Shown here piece after piece: positions 1 to 12,622 of a stretch of 64,000 nt of DNA. A model generated the notes under the pieces. The model saw only the letters and a program-made list of their open reading frames with translations. It was not told the DNA's origin and searched no databases. Made by a program: the position numbers and the translations under genes. The DNA is from Rachicladosporium sp. CCFEE 5018 (taxonomy: Eukaryota; Ascomycota; Dothideomycetes; Cladosporiales; Cladosporiaceae): positions 62,001 through 126,000 of the forward strand of contig KZ111186.1 in the NCBI GenBank assembly GCA_002077045.2, written 5' to 3'. Positions within the stretch are counted from its first letter, which is position 1. Every line of letters begins with the position of its first letter.

Positions 1-1800
1 TCTTGGAGCCTTTGTGCGACACATAGACTCAATCAACTACATACAGTCCACAGCGGCTACTCCACTGTTATTCACTATAGTCCCTTCATTAGCAGGGCTC
101 ATTTGGACAGGAAGGACTCCTCCTTACTATAAAGGTCCAGTGCCTCCCACGGCTGCTGACGGGACCCCTAGTCGACGTCCTCGAGCGCGTTCAGAGGACT
201 ATCCTGCAGATATTCCAACGGCCGCTCTACATCACATAGAAGACCCTTCGATCTTCGATGAAAATGATACCGCACGTCCAAGTGACCCGCTGCCCGAGCC
301 GCTCTCAATTTAAGGCCTAAAAAGGCGTCAGCTCGAGCTCGGAATTGCTCACAAGGAGCAGGAACTTGGTCGCAATGAGCAGGACACTCCAGTGCCAGGG
401 TTCTGTTCGTCGTGCCGTGCGTTTGAGTACTCACCACTGGTAGAGGTTTCACCTCTTGTGAACAAATGCGGGCTCTGAAACTTTCCATATTTACCACTCT
501 GTGCCGCCTTTGGCACATCATTGAGCCAGTGAAAGGAAGGATTCTTGGGACACAGTCTCTCTGAGTAGCCATGGCTGCGACCACTAGCCATGTGTGGGAC
601 CACAGGCGTCGTGAACGACGTAGCCAGGGCGATGATGGTGGTGTAGGCTACCAAGGAAGGGGACCGTAGCGTTCATTTGCAAAACTATCTAAATAACTAA
701 GGATGCGGTGGGTGGGACGCGCAAAGAACCTCGATGAATACCTGCTTAGAAGACGGTGAAGTTGGTTTAGGAGGGAAAGTTCTGAGGGAACAGGGGGACC
801 TCGTATGAATCGCCTCCCGCACAGTCCCTCCATAAGGTACAAGATTGCAAAGCTGGAGAAAAGAAGAACTATGCACATCCCTTGAGGCCCTAAAGGGTGT
901 GCAAGGCATTATCAAGAAATATATAGAAGATTTCTGAGTCCTTAGCTGCTGATCTGTGCGTTTGCTAAGGCATAGCCTAGACATATGGCATAGCGCATGA
1001 TATTACCCTCCTCAGGTGCTGCCACGGATATCGGACTGGAAACCCGTAGCTGCTAATCGAAGTTGTCACTGCGATTGACAGCTAGCCGCATGAACGCGTT
1101 GGCCATGTGGCACTTCATCGTTCATGGGATACTGTAGTATGGCGTGGTCGCCTGTCAAAAATGTTAATGTGTGGTCTAGCCGTGGGCCGTGGCGTGCTCA
1201 AACTCACTTACGAGACAAAGCACTTCGGCATGAGAAGACCCACGGCCGAAGTTGTGAGAGCGGACCTGGTAGCATAATGCAACGCAGGGAGCTGATGTCG
1301 TCTTTTGCATAGTAGGCGCGGGGACTGCGTCCAAATTTCGTTCCGCACTCATCCTTTACGGCGTCGCACACTTGGATCGTCCTTATTCTCCTCAGACGCG
1401 CGAGATTGGTCTCATGACAAGTCTTCTTCGATACTTTCCGTACAATAATCGTGTTTCCCTTGGAGGTGATCCCACATCGCTTTGTCCGAATCGAAGCTTC
1501 TGTGGTCTTGGCCCAGCTTCCCATTGCAGCCAGAACAATACCAGAGATGTCCATGTGAGTCGCATATGCCCAAAGCATTATGACGCCGCACGAACCCATA
1601 TCTGTGTTGACCGAGCACGTGTTCAACGACCTTACTAATGTCAGCTGATCAGAAGCGCTAGCATGGTCCCCTATCTTTACAGCTGAATGTTGTTGGCATT
1701 TGGAAAATAAGGTAGCTTCACCGTATGGATCTTCTGTTATTACGTTTGAGCTGCTCATAAGGTTAACACCGAGGATCTTAAAGCTTTTAGTTAAACTTTA
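1..1800. other. no recognisable gene
   Basis: Several short open frames lie on both strands, the longest being a 184-codon minus-strand frame at 1204-1758. I could match none to a family. A plus-strand stretch near 380-475 has paired CxxC cysteines and could be the tail of a transposon-borne protein, but stops interrupt every continuation. Treated as degraded intergenic sequence. Confidence 0.4.
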
Positions 1801-1895
1801 AGCTAGCTATATAGCAGTGAGCTAGCTATGTAGCAGTGAGCTGTCTATGCAGGAATGAGCTAGCCATGCGGGAGTGAGCTAGCTATGCGGGGGTT
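1801..1895. repeat. 19-bp minisatellite, five copies
   Basis: Five consecutive 19-base units beginning with AGCT and usually continuing AGCTAT (first unit agctagctatatagcagtg) fill this interval exactly. They differ by a few substitutions, and a sixth partial copy begins at 1896. No coding frame is associated. Confidence 0.85.
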
Positions 1896-4018
1896 AGCTC
1901 GCTAATACATAAGGAACCCTGCCGTAGTCTTTACTACGAGACTCTACTTACGGATGTCGCTAAGGTCGGCTAGCTACTAAAGATCGGGCAGAAAGTGACG
2001 CTATGTTTGCGCGCACGGTAGCAAATACATAATATGGGACTACGGCACAATAGCCACGCATTTCTGGATGTGCGCCATGGAGGTCCCTCACTTAATCAGT
2101 TATGCTATTGTCCTTATACCGTTCAACTGTTCTTAGCTAGCGTCTTAATGGCACGCGCGTTACGAAGCGTAGAGCGGAGCCTATGTTTACGCAGCAGGAT
2201 ATTAGGAACTCCTAGCGTTTAAGGGAGCAGGAAGATATTCAAGTGATGACCTTTAATTGTGCTATATGGCAAGCTTTCTACATTCACTAGATTGTTGTAG
2301 ACGATATATCACCACGCCGCGCAGTCTCGCAGCCTCGCTAAGAGCTCCTCACCCTATATTGAAACAATTGGTGCGTTTGCTTAACGATGAATTGGTTGGA
2401 TTATCTACTAAGGACTTTGTGGCTTCTTATATGCCCTGACCTGCTACTCTAGCACCTTCTACTATGGAATACCTTAAACATTCTAGATACTTCTGTCCCG
2501 CAGTAAGGTTATGTCCTTATCTTAGACCCTGTCTCGAGGCATGAGGGGTACTACTCTATATAGTTTGCTGTGCCGTCGCCGCTACAGAGAACTCGGGGAA
2601 GCTCGTAACGTCAAAATATATACTATCGAGGCGGTAGAGCTAGACATAGCCCGGCGTGATATACAATATCTAGAGATATTTTCGCCTGGCTTAGGTCTAT
2701 TATATAGGTAAGATCTTGAGCGGTTTGCTCGGGCAGTCGTAGAGATACCGCCTAAACCATGCGAAACAAAGGTATTATAGTATGGCACGTGACCTACGGG
2801 CGCAGTCTTACAAATTCGAGTAGAGTCATACCTTTCCGTCTCTTACGACCTCTATAGGTCGTATAACTAGGTTTCATGACTCGGAGGACGATAGGTAGGA
2901 AATATACTATGCCTTTACGTCTACTAGTCACTTTCTAGACGCGTTATATAGCAGCTTATCGGCCTAGACGCATTTCTCATGATAATCAAACCCCCGAGTT
3001 CTCCGCAGCGGCGACGGCACAGCAAACTGCATGGAGTGGTAATTCCGCAACAGGGAGCTTGACACGTCGTGAATGCTGTTTGGTGGTCTTGCACTAAGAC
3101 CATCAATAACCAAAAAGAAGCAGTAGAAATAAAACTCGACGAATGGCCAGGAGTTGTTACACTATCATCGGCAGCTGTACCCCATAGCCCAAGTAGTAAC
3201 CCGCACCACAGAATGGGAAGAGGAGTCTTTTTACATGAGCTTGAGTACAAACACAGGGTTACAACGAGACCCGACCCGCTGGATCTATCACCCGTCTAGG
3301 ATGGACGCAATGAAACTCGATTCGCCAGAGCTCTCACCGGTCTATGCACGTCGAGCGGGCCTGAATTACAAATGCAGTTCAAAAAATTGAACAGCTGCCT
3401 TCTTGTGAGGGAGCTTCCTGTACCATAAAATGCTAACCGACTGTCACTCACTATTTCCAGAATCTCGACTTGCCAGAATTGAGCATGCTCATTCCTTGAA
3501 GCTATCACACGGCGCACAAGAAGTCAGAGAATCAATGGGCAACCTCTGCATAGCAGCATCAAGTCGGGCGTGTAGGAATCCCACCCTAGGCACCTGTATC
3601 AATTATCCGCTCGCTTACCCTGGATGCGAAAGCTTGGCTGAGTAGCCAATCACAATGCGTAATTGCCCGTACACACTTTGGTTTCTTTCTTGCGGAACTG
3701 GCTCACCGTTAAAATACTTGCTATGGGGTGAGATGGCAGTTCAAGCAGTTCAGAATACCGCATACTATGGCCGCCGCTACCTTCCTGACTGCTATCATGT
3801 TTTCAGTTCGAGACAGAAACGTTGTCGTGAGTCAGCATAATAAGAAGAGGGAAGCGGAGCATGTACGCATGCAGGTCGCTGCAAGAAGGTGTTGGGTATA
3901 TGCAGGATTCATGCGCGTGTGAGACATGGCCAAAACCACGTCTCGGAGGACATAAAGTACACTTAGAGCATTCGTTAGTCGACCTGACTCTTTCTTCACT
4001 CGGGCTCGATCAACCATT
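1896..4018. other. degraded intergenic sequence
   Basis: Short frames only. Part of it (roughly 1900-2950) is TA-rich with many TpA steps, as in the RIP-altered tracts further on, and probably contains old repeat copies. No domain or transposase motif could be read with confidence. Confidence 0.35.
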
Positions 4019-4747
4019 ATGGCGACAATCTGCGAAGACTGTGACCGCACCTTTGGCACAAGGCGAGCCTTTAAGCAGCATCTGCAAGATTCGCCGGTCC
4101 ACGCGGTCACGTTTGACTGCGACGAGTATGACCGCGCCTTTGGCACAGAGCAAGCCCTCCAGCAGCACCTTCGAGACTCGCCGGTCCACGCGGTCATGTT
4201 TGACTGCGACGAGTGTGACCGCGCCTTCGACACAGAGCAAGCCCTCCAGCAGCACCTTCGAGATTCATCAGCCCACGTCGGCTTCCATACTGCCGGTGTC
4301 AGCCACTCGTTCGATCTGCAACCTTCTCTTCACGATGAAGTGTTACAGTCACTACGTGCTTACAATCTTGCATACGACTTCTTCACGGCCGATGATCCAC
4401 ATGGCGTTCTGAAAGAGCATGACACGAGCATTATGGGCACCTTTACTTGTACCAACCGGTCTTGCCCTACCGCCAGATGGACAAGCAAGCAAATTGCTAT
4501 CACAATTCGACAATATCCCGGCGAGCTATATAACGCTCGAGTCTACTTCCAGCGCTGCGAGTCGTGCAATTCACTCAGTCAACCCGAGTTGGACGATTCG
4601 TACGCGGAACGAGTTTCGTATTGCCTGGCAAAGTGGTCCGGCGTTGCTGTGGAGAAGCCTCCTAACTGTGGCCGTAGCAGAAGACCACACCAAGACAGCC
4701 TCTGTGAAGGATGTCGAATGGGTCGTTGTCGGCAAAGTCGTCTTTGA
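4019..4747 (+). CDS. C2H2 repeat and 3CxxC-type zinc-finger protein
   Basis: Intact 242-codon single exon starting at ATG 4019. Residues about 5-85 hold three C2H2-like units of C-x2-C-x12-H spacing. The second and third are nearly identical 29-residue copies, each with an EQALQQHLRDS helix; in the second unit the second cysteine is tyrosine (CDEYD). Residues about 130-240 match the fungal 3CxxC zinc-binding domain: FTCTNRSC, then W, then YNARVYFQRCESC, SYAERVSYCLAKWSGV, and a final LCEGCRMGRC. Proteins of this architecture are common in Dothideomycetes and probably bind nucleic acid or protein partners, but their role is not established. Upstream minus-strand frames over the repeats are shadows. 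I am fairly sure it is a real gene; function is unknown. Confidence 0.8.
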   Translation: MATICEDCDRTFGTRRAFKQHLQDSPVHAVTFDCDEYDRAFGTEQALQQHLRDSPVHAVMFDCDECDRAFDTEQALQQHLRDSSAHVGFHTAGVSHSFDLQPSLHDEVLQSLRAYNLAYDFFTADDPHGVLKEHDTSIMGTFTCTNRSCPTARWTSKQIAITIRQYPGELYNARVYFQRCESCNSLSQPELDDSYAERVSYCLAKWSGVAVEKPPNCGRSRRPHQDSLCEGCRMGRCRQSRL

Positions 4748-5593
4748 CGTCACGTTTGTACCTCTGCGATGCCTGCTGTTACATTGAATGCGAAAGAGGC
4801 GACCATGTGATTGATATGCGCGCTAGTGATTCAATAAGCTCTGACCAAATTGTTAACTTGTTACAATCATGCGGAAGGTCGCGATAGATCACAAATCATT
4901 CAACGTCGGGGTTTCTCTGCTCTTCACATTTTGCTATCTCTGTTCATCGCGTCCAGTTTTCATGTGACTTTGTCACGTGCACAGTGATGAGAGACGTCAT
5001 CCATCGAAGGACCGGGCCGATGAAAACCTGAAGTTGAACAATCGCTCCGTGTCCGCCAGTTGCAGATGAGATTCAAGCGCCTTCTGCAGTAGAGAGAAAT
5101 CTCATGGCTCGGTCTTATCATTCATTCGTCGCTACCTGGCTCAACGGGATTGAAAACCAAGAGCCCTGCCAGAGACTTTACCATCAAAAACACAAGGCCA
5201 AAGGTCTAGTAACCTCGCGCGGGCTTTACTAGAGGTCATAGCTGTGCGAGAAGGAGTAATAGCGCAGTAAGTGCGATGCCCGCGTCAAAATGTCGAGGGA
5301 GAGGTCGACCAGAAAAGAGGGTACCTCTCAACGATACGACATCCAATATGCGGCGCTTGCCGCGAAGGTCTTCGCGACACAGAAGGGGTCGTGAGACCCT
5401 CTTGAGGAAGCCTCGACAGGACCATTGCAGAACGCGCCTGAGCTTCCCTACACGTTCTCGAAGCACAGTACCACTACTCCAGTACGGAGTTGATCTTCAA
5501 GCCCTCGGAAGCTTACGACACTTGTAGCTCTTCCTGACCCGACCGTGTACGTGACATAAGACCCCTACACACAAGAGCCTCGACCGCCAGCTC
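4748..5593. other. intergenic, possible decayed 5' part of the next gene
   Basis: The next gene lacks the N-terminal half of its family. The plus strand at 5276-5527 has an 83-codon arginine-rich frame in the right place, but I could not join it to 5594 by a convincing splice. It may be a lost upstream exon or noise. Confidence 0.3.
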
Positions 5594-6298
5594 ATGACCA
5601 GGAAATATGGGATCGCTTTAAAGACTACGCTCATGGTCGACGCTTTCTGCCCCGCGAAATGCGAGAGGAAGTTCGGGAGGATAATTGACGTGAGGAACTT
5701 GGGCATAATTGTTGCTTTGACGATTCAGGAGAGAGGCAAGAGCTCGTACACGAAGCTTGACAATTGCGTCCGAGAATCTGTATCCCGTCAACGGCTCATC
5801 AGGTATGAGGCTGGTGGCTTTGAGTGCATCGTGCGCTACGCAGGTGACGGATATCTCAAGGACAAAGCGAAAGAGTCATCACCAGGATCTTATCATCCGG
5901 CGAAAACAGTATGCTTGCAAATGTTAGCTGGTGGAATGGTCATCTCACAGAAGGCCATGTTTGACATCAAAACACGGTCTATTCGCAGGAAAGGCGGGGA
6001 TATCCTTGGCGGAGAAATTGACAGACTCTGGTTGCGGCAGATTCCCAACTTCATCGTGGCGTACCACAGGAGCGGCACATCCGATGACATTCAGATCATG
6101 GACGTTGGGAAACAGATTGCTCAATGGGAGGCCGAACATGCGGACGACCTCAGGATATTTCCCGCGATCATAGAGAAGATTATCACATATGCCAGGAGCC
6201 AAGCAGGCACGGTGTTCGAAGTCTGCTCACAGCGACCACAGATACTCGAGTTCCGTTGCATGGGTGGACATCCAACCCCGTTTTGCCAGACGAGCTGA
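5594..6298 (+). pseudogene. partial fungal protein of the family often labelled geranylgeranyl pyrophosphate synthetase
   Basis: The 234-codon frame from ATG 5594 matches the C-terminal two thirds of a conserved fungal family usually mislabelled as geranylgeranyl pyrophosphate synthetase; it has none of the aspartate-rich motifs of a prenyl synthase. Recognisable blocks, in order, are RLIRYEAGGFECIVRYAGDGYL (residues about 75-96), AMFDIKTRSIRRK, LWLRQIPNFIVAYHRSGT, and WEAEHADDLRIF followed by GTVFEVC. The family normally has several hundred residues upstream that are absent or scrambled here, so this is most likely a truncated copy. Its biochemical role is unknown; the DIKTR block hints at a distant nuclease-like fold, which is only an inference. 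Confidence 0.6.
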
Positions 6299-8443
6299 GA
6301 CAGGTGTGGTCACAATCAGGTCTTACTACGGCTGAAGCTTCATAGAAGGAAGATTCTGATGGGTATGTGGGCTCGGATGCTGAAGGGGGCGTTGATCTCG
6401 ACTCCATTGGTGCTAGTGACAACGATGCGGTGCCAGACTATACCGCATGTACGGAGTGCTGTGGCTATTGCGGGCGCTGCAAGTACTGACAGCTTGCTGG
6501 CTCTCTGTGCCTGCCAGAGCGTTCCTAGAAGAACCCATTTCCCCTTACTGGGCCATAAGTTTTACCCCTTATCTATACGTTCGGCAGTGCCATCTACCAT
6601 GCGCCTCTTATCTGTCTTTGCCCTTCTTGTTGGTTTACGCTCGTGAGAGCTGACCTACCTCACTCATGTCTCGATACTTTTACGCGCAGCGCTTTCCATT
6701 GTGGCCCGAGTTGCAGGCGGCAGATGTGTCCCGTGGGGACCTGTAGCACACACACACACAGTGTGACGGCGGAGCCTCGGGAAGGACAGTCCTAGCAGAA
6801 GGTCGTTGTAGACTCAAGATGGGGCAAGGCAAGCATTGTAGTGGTGGCGCAAGACCGGATGATGCGAATGCAGTAACGCTTTCGATTCGAAACGTCAGTA
6901 TCGCAGATGCGAGAGGTAGTCGAGCGTGTCGTGGAAGCATAGACGGCAATGGTCCGGACGTGAGTTGTGGTTACGTTTTGGGTTGTTTCATTCGACGGAC
7001 TTCTCTCCAAACATCGGCAGGCGGCATCTCTTGATAGTATACTGGCCGCCTCATTCTCGGGCAGTCTGCAGAATACGGTTTCGAAGCATCCACCACAGTT
7101 TACACTGGGAAAATTGAATGCTGCGAAGGTGAAACACTCCACACTTCGCATTTCTCCTGCTCAAACTACAATTGAGATTGTCTCACAGCTCCGCAAGCAT
7201 GACTGCTCAAACTAGTCTGAGCTGGTTATCGAAATGTATGGCCACTCGCCGTTCGGCGTTCGCTCGCGGCACTTCTTCTGGTGGTAGCATGTACGGCCGT
7301 TCATCAGAGAGTAGCACGTCCTTGGTTGGGAAATGGATATCTTGCAGAAATCGGCGGAGTTGTTGTCAAGACGACCCCCAGATTGGTACACAGCCGCATT
7401 CGATGCGTCGTCAGGCAACGAGCTCAATCGCAGGGCGTCTTCGACCCTATACGCTAGTCGACGCAAATCTGCAGAATCAGATCTGTGGAGCTGCTTGCTG
7501 TCCACGAGATCTCGTGCTGTCGTTTTGAGATCGAAGCGTGACTTCAAGTGGACGAAGTTGGTAGCAAGAACAGGAGTTCTCACCTGAGGTTTGCAAATGC
7601 ATGCATGCCATCCGCGGTCAATCTGTAGTTCGTAGCAAAGCTACTGCAGGCGTTCCATACTGAAGCGGGCTTCAGTATGGTCGATACTGTAGCAGGTCGC
7701 AAAGTATTTTCGCACCGGCGACTTGTCTCAGGTCTTCTGTAGCAAAGTAGAGAACGGACTAGGCAACATGGCAATGGAGCGAAACCCTGGACAAATCTGT
7801 CTACAGCGCTCGCTGCGTTGTCGCCAACCTGTTCTGCTTGCTGCGCAATTTTATCATGCATGGAAGGCTATTTTTCTCATGGCATATCGCTGCCACGAAG
7901 AGCCTGGCTTCATTGAGATTGCGAGCGTCTCGCTTGCCGTCCAGAACAGTATCCAGAAAGCGCCTCAGTCGCTGTGTGTTGGCCTCCAGAATTGGCAGCT
8001 TGGTAGAGCTTCACACTGCTTCAACGTGATGTGATGACTTCAGTAGATCGATGGCTAGATTTTCGGTTCTTGTCATCAGCGAAGGTCATATCATCCTTTG
8101 GAGCATAAGGAAGGCTGATCGCATACAAGCGGACCCCCGACAAGACGTTCGATAATTTTCCTGACACACTGGCTTGTATACAAGCAGCGCGATATCGCCA
8201 TGGAGCAGTGCGGTAGAGATAGAAGGATCTAGTCGATGCGTGACTTGACAAGCGTCGTAGCATCCCTTCCTGGCGGATTTGTCAGTTGGCATAGCGATTA
8301 TACATGCGCTTTCTCTGAGCGCGTCGACAAGAAGAGCGGTCATCATTCAATAAGATTGCTAATTCGAAAATACAAGGTACTCCGACCCACTTTCTGACTA
8401 GTTTCTACTTCCGCCTTGGTTCATAACAATAGATTCATCACAA
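6299..8443. other. intergenic, no gene recognised
   Basis: Frames of 60-123 codons occur on both strands (for example 7212-7583 minus and 6792-7151 minus). None carried a motif I could name and none is joined by convincing splice sites. A short CA run occurs near 6750. The stretch also contains the 3' flank of the minus-strand Dicer gene. Confidence 0.35.
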
Positions 8444-11400
8444 TCAAGAGTGTGATGAGTCAGTTAGCGCCTCGCGAGCAACTACTTCGACTTGCTCGTC
8501 GATCACACGATTAGCATATTGATGTAGTCTCAGACGTTGTGCGAAGGGCCGACAAGCGCAGATCTCCTGTCCTGAATCAAGAAAGATCGCTCCTAGGACA
8601 CTTTCCACCATATCGGAGAACATCTTGTTGATGCCCATTTGCTTTAGTTCCGCCCATGGATGACGGGCGCCATGCTCCAGCTCCTGTTTCGCAGCTCTTC
8701 GAAACTCGTAGTATCGAGCGTAGGCATCGTGGTGAATGCCTGCTACGTCAGAGTGGAAGTCGAGATAGTCAGCGAGTGAGCGCTCGTAAGTTTCTTGGAC
8801 CTCTCTTGTTGCTGTATTGATGCCCCGATGAGTTTCCGCGAATCTGAGATCGAAACAGAGGTAACCGAGTAAGTCTGCATTGACCAATGCTGCCTTTCTC
8901 TGGGTCATACGGCCCTGTGTGAGCTTGTCGATATGCTCAGCTAGCAGTTCGGCTACCAAGATATCCAGTATAGCATCGCCTAGAAACTCCAGGCGCTCGT
9001 ATGATTCTGTCCTCGACACATGAGCATACGATGGATGGGTCAAAGCTTGCGATAACAAATCGGGGTTGGAAAATGTGTGACCAATTAGTGCCTCGACTTG
9101 TTTGCGTTTGCCAGAGGGCTTTCTACTTGTCGGTGTCGAGTGGCACGATTGCACAGATGTTGGCATCGCCGGAAGAAAGAGCTCGATACATCGCCTGGCT
9201 GCTTCCATGCCTGCTCCGAGCCAAGCAGCACCGATCAAAGCCTCAACTACGTCTGCAAGTGACTTGGATGAGATTTCTCGCAAGGGCCGAGTGGACGTTG
9301 TTGATGGCAGTGTCCATTGGCGATAGTCGATGGGTTCGCAGATGATATAACGACCGAGACCTGTTCGAATCGCGGCGCATGCCAACGTAGCATTGCACAC
9401 CAGCAGTGATCGTCGTTGAGACAGATATCCTTCCGGCCAGTTGGGATAGGTGTTGAAGAGGTGGCATGAGGTGACGTATTTGAGCACACAATCACCGAGG
9501 AATTTAAGCCTCTGGTAGTTTCTTGAGCGTTGAGCGGATGGTGTAGTGACCGCTGATCGAATGCATTCTCGGTTGTGCAGACTCACTTCGTACAACAACT
9601 TGGCTTGCAGTTCGTCCACCAAGGTATAATCGTGGATATGCTGAAGGATATCAGGCATAAAGAGCCCGAACCTTGCCCACGGTACAGCCACAGGATCGAC
9701 GGTGCAGTCATGCAGTGCGAAAGTTTCTGTTGGCTTCTGTTGGGCGTCAGAAGACGTTGTTGTGATGTCGTGCTCGGCCACGAGCTTCGACTCTACTGCG
9801 ATCGAGAAGTTCCGCCTCTTCGGTAGTCGTGTACATACAACTCCACCATGCTGGGCCCATTGGCGGAAAAAGTATGGTGCAGTGTCTCTCGATCCAACCC
9901 GCACAAGACTTTTCAGCTGCTTACCGCAGAACTGATCGGCTGGGCGGGCTGCACCGTTGTAGGACCACGACTCATCCTTTGACGGCTCAAACAGAGTCAG
10001 AAGCTCGGTATCCACTTGCCAATGACGTTCCGAGCGAGGTGCTCGATATAGGTCGCTCGTGAAACTGTGCATCTCGCGTAAGATCGGTGAAGAAGGCCTC
10101 CGACAAGGGACTGATTGATCGAATTGACTCTCGAAACTGGTTTGTCCATCCCAGTATAGCTTAAGCGTTGGCGGTGTCGATGGCTGCCGATACGTGTTAA
10201 GAATCACGTGTATCGGCGCTTCGTGTTCGCAATCGAGACTAGCTAGAGGTGTGATATGAATTTCAAGCTTGTACCAATCTTCACCCGTAGACTGAGCCCA
10301 CAAGTCCAAAGATTCAGTCTGCAATCGTGTTGGTGGCGCCCTCTCCTCCAGACCTTCGTCGGCGTTCCATTCTTGGCATATTGCGAGGAGATGGTCATTG
10401 AGAAGGCCAGCCTCAAACAATGCTGAGTAGGCATGGAATGCAGCGTCGTTTTGGGCCGCCTTCTCTGCTCGCCATGTTCGCTTGCTTGAAGCATGTCGTG
10501 CGTACGCAGGCACGCCAGAAGGCAAGGTGACGCTGCCGCGAATCAACCCATGCTCATCGGCATGAAAGGCGAATTCTGGCCGGGGATCAATACAAGGATC
10601 ACGCAGAAGCCGCTGACAAAAATGAAGGAGATGCTGGAGCGTAGAACATGCGTCAAGCGTTGCCCTGCCCAATATCAGCAAATATAACCTTGAGACTGAA
10701 TCGCACTTTGAGCCGACGGGGTACTGCCACGACGGAATTAACCCACCCTGTTGACTCCACTCTGATTACATAGTCCATAGCTTCGTCTTCTGCCTCGATG
10801 CAGCGGTATACGTCTGCCTGCTCACGCTCTTCTTGGCATAGAGCGATGAGCTCATCCTCGAGTTCTTTCCACCTGGCCACCTTGCTCTGATCCGTACTAA
10901 CTTCGAGCAGGATACCATAACGCGAATGCTCATGTCTTGCTCGGCCTCGCCTCTGGATGTATGATTTCAGATTCGCTGGAACGTCGAAGCAAGCAACCAC
11001 ATTGCAAGCTTGGACGTCGATACCCTCCTCGAGAACGCTAGTAGCAACAATGATATTTGCCTGGCCTCGACGAAAGGTCGCAACTGCTTGTTTCTGGGAT
11101 CCGCAATCGACTAACTCTGTTATGGCGAACTTCCGACCTGAGAAGCTAGAGCCGCCCACGCTAGGAATGCATCGCAGCCTTCCGTTCGCCGCTGGGTGGT
11201 TGTTGAGCAGTGAACTGAGCACACTGGCTACCACCCTCCGCTCCACGAATACGATCCCGCAAACTTCGTCACTAGGATCCTGCAGAAGGTAATCCAGTAG
11301 GCACTGGACCTTGGCTGAAATCTTCGAGAAATGTATCTCCTCTTGCTGACAAGCTTGTTCTATTCGTGCATTGTTAAATGTCGTAAGAAGAGTGTCCACT

Positions 11401-12622
11401 GCCGAATCCTTCAGGTCTAGTTGAAGATCTCCAGGTGAGCTTGACTTGGTGCGCAGGAAGACAATGGTCTCGCGGATGAAGAAATCTGCAGCACAAGCAC
11501 CAAGCTCGACAAGGATATGCATCGCCGTCTCGTAGAGTTTCTTGAGTGTACGCTGCACCCCGTCCGCCTTCTCGTTCCGCTTCGACGTTTCCGGCTCGGC
11601 ATAAGCTACGCAGCTCGAGGCATGCTGGATCAGAGCACGGCGCAAAGCTCGGAGACCGTTGCTCGTGGGTTTGCCTTGCACATCGTTGATGCCGTAGCGT
11701 AGGATGCGACAGTCAGGGCGGAAAACGTGTCGCATGAGATCTTCTCGCTGGAGCCTGGGTGTGACACTCACAGAGTCTAGATTTGCTTCAATCGTGCTGT
11801 ATCTGCATTAATGGCGAGAGCTGAGATCGTGACGCATCCACTTACGAGACAGAGCTGAGGTTTGACGACATGACCAGGCTGGCCGACAGACCAAGGATAT
11901 GAGGCACATCAGCACCGGTCGCTTTGAGTCCGTGATAGAAGTTTTCCATGATGATGTTGGCCGGATGCTTCTTGACGCAATGGTGTGCTTAAAGCGATTC
12001 AGTACCGCGCCGCTGGCGCAAGATGTTGCTTACCTTCATCGAATATCAGCAGCGCAAGCGAGGTGAGCCGAATGAAACCATGTCGCAAAGCATCCGCCAG
12101 CACAGCATGCGTGGATACAATAACACGCGCCTGATCCAATGCTGCGTCCCAGATCCTCAGCTCGCTCCACTTATCGACATTGTCCTGGCCGATCAGCAGT
12201 CGCATCTTATAAGCAGGCATAGCTTGTCGTAGGGTATCATGCTGCTGTATACAAAGCTCCACGCTTGGAGCAAGGAACCAGATACGCTAGAAATTCACGC
12301 GTGCGTCAGTAGACAGTCATACCAGAGAAGAGCTGTTATGTTACCTGTTCTGCAGCACATCGATCCAGTTCGGCTTGAATTCTTAGCATGGCTCTACCGC
12401 AGCATCAGTGACCAGATACACGAAGATGTTTGCCTCTACTTACACTTGCGTCTTCGCACTGCCTGTGTCCATCTGACGGGCATAAGTAAGGCTCTGCACC
12501 AAAAGCAATGTGGCTTGAATGCGGATGCAGCCTACCACAATGATTCTGTTACCTTCCATGCTTCGCTCAAACATCTCCCGCTGATATGTGCGAGTGCGGC
12601 CAGAGAAGGAGCCTGCCGCCAT
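8444..12622 (-). CDS. dcl2: Dicer-like RNase III helicase (DCL-2 type)
   Basis: Seven exons read as one open frame of 1,278 codons: 12622-12536, 12472-12444, 12393-12345, 12286-12034, 11987-11846, 11802-10747 and 10664-8444. All introns are GT-AG, 43-82 nt. Domain order: helicase motif I (MDTGSAKT), motif II DEAHHC formed across the fourth intron, helicase C-domain (TSVLEEGIDV, QRRGRARHEHSRY), Dicer dimerisation domain near 10560-10370, RNase IIIa (RLKFLGD and DVVEALIGA), then RNase IIIb (ERLEFLGD and DMVESVLGA). No C-terminal dsRBD is seen, as is usual for DCL-2. Known role: cutting viral and transposon dsRNA into small RNAs. Two oddities: Walker A has alanine where GSGKT is usual (codon 12457-12455), and RNase IIIa has lysine for the catalytic glutamate (9505-9503). 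The start ATG gives a very short N-terminus. An Argonaute remnant lies just upstream on the same strand. Confidence 0.9.

Noticed and set aside
1204..1758. 184-codon minus-strand frame with paired cysteines and histidines
   Set aside because: No family match, an alternative frame over the same bases has an equally plausible zinc-finger look, and no splice-supported extension exists.
6792..7583. Possible BTB/POZ or ankyrin-type gene suggested by a few residues in several frames
   Set aside because: Motifs appear only piecemeal in three different frames and could not be joined; likely chance.
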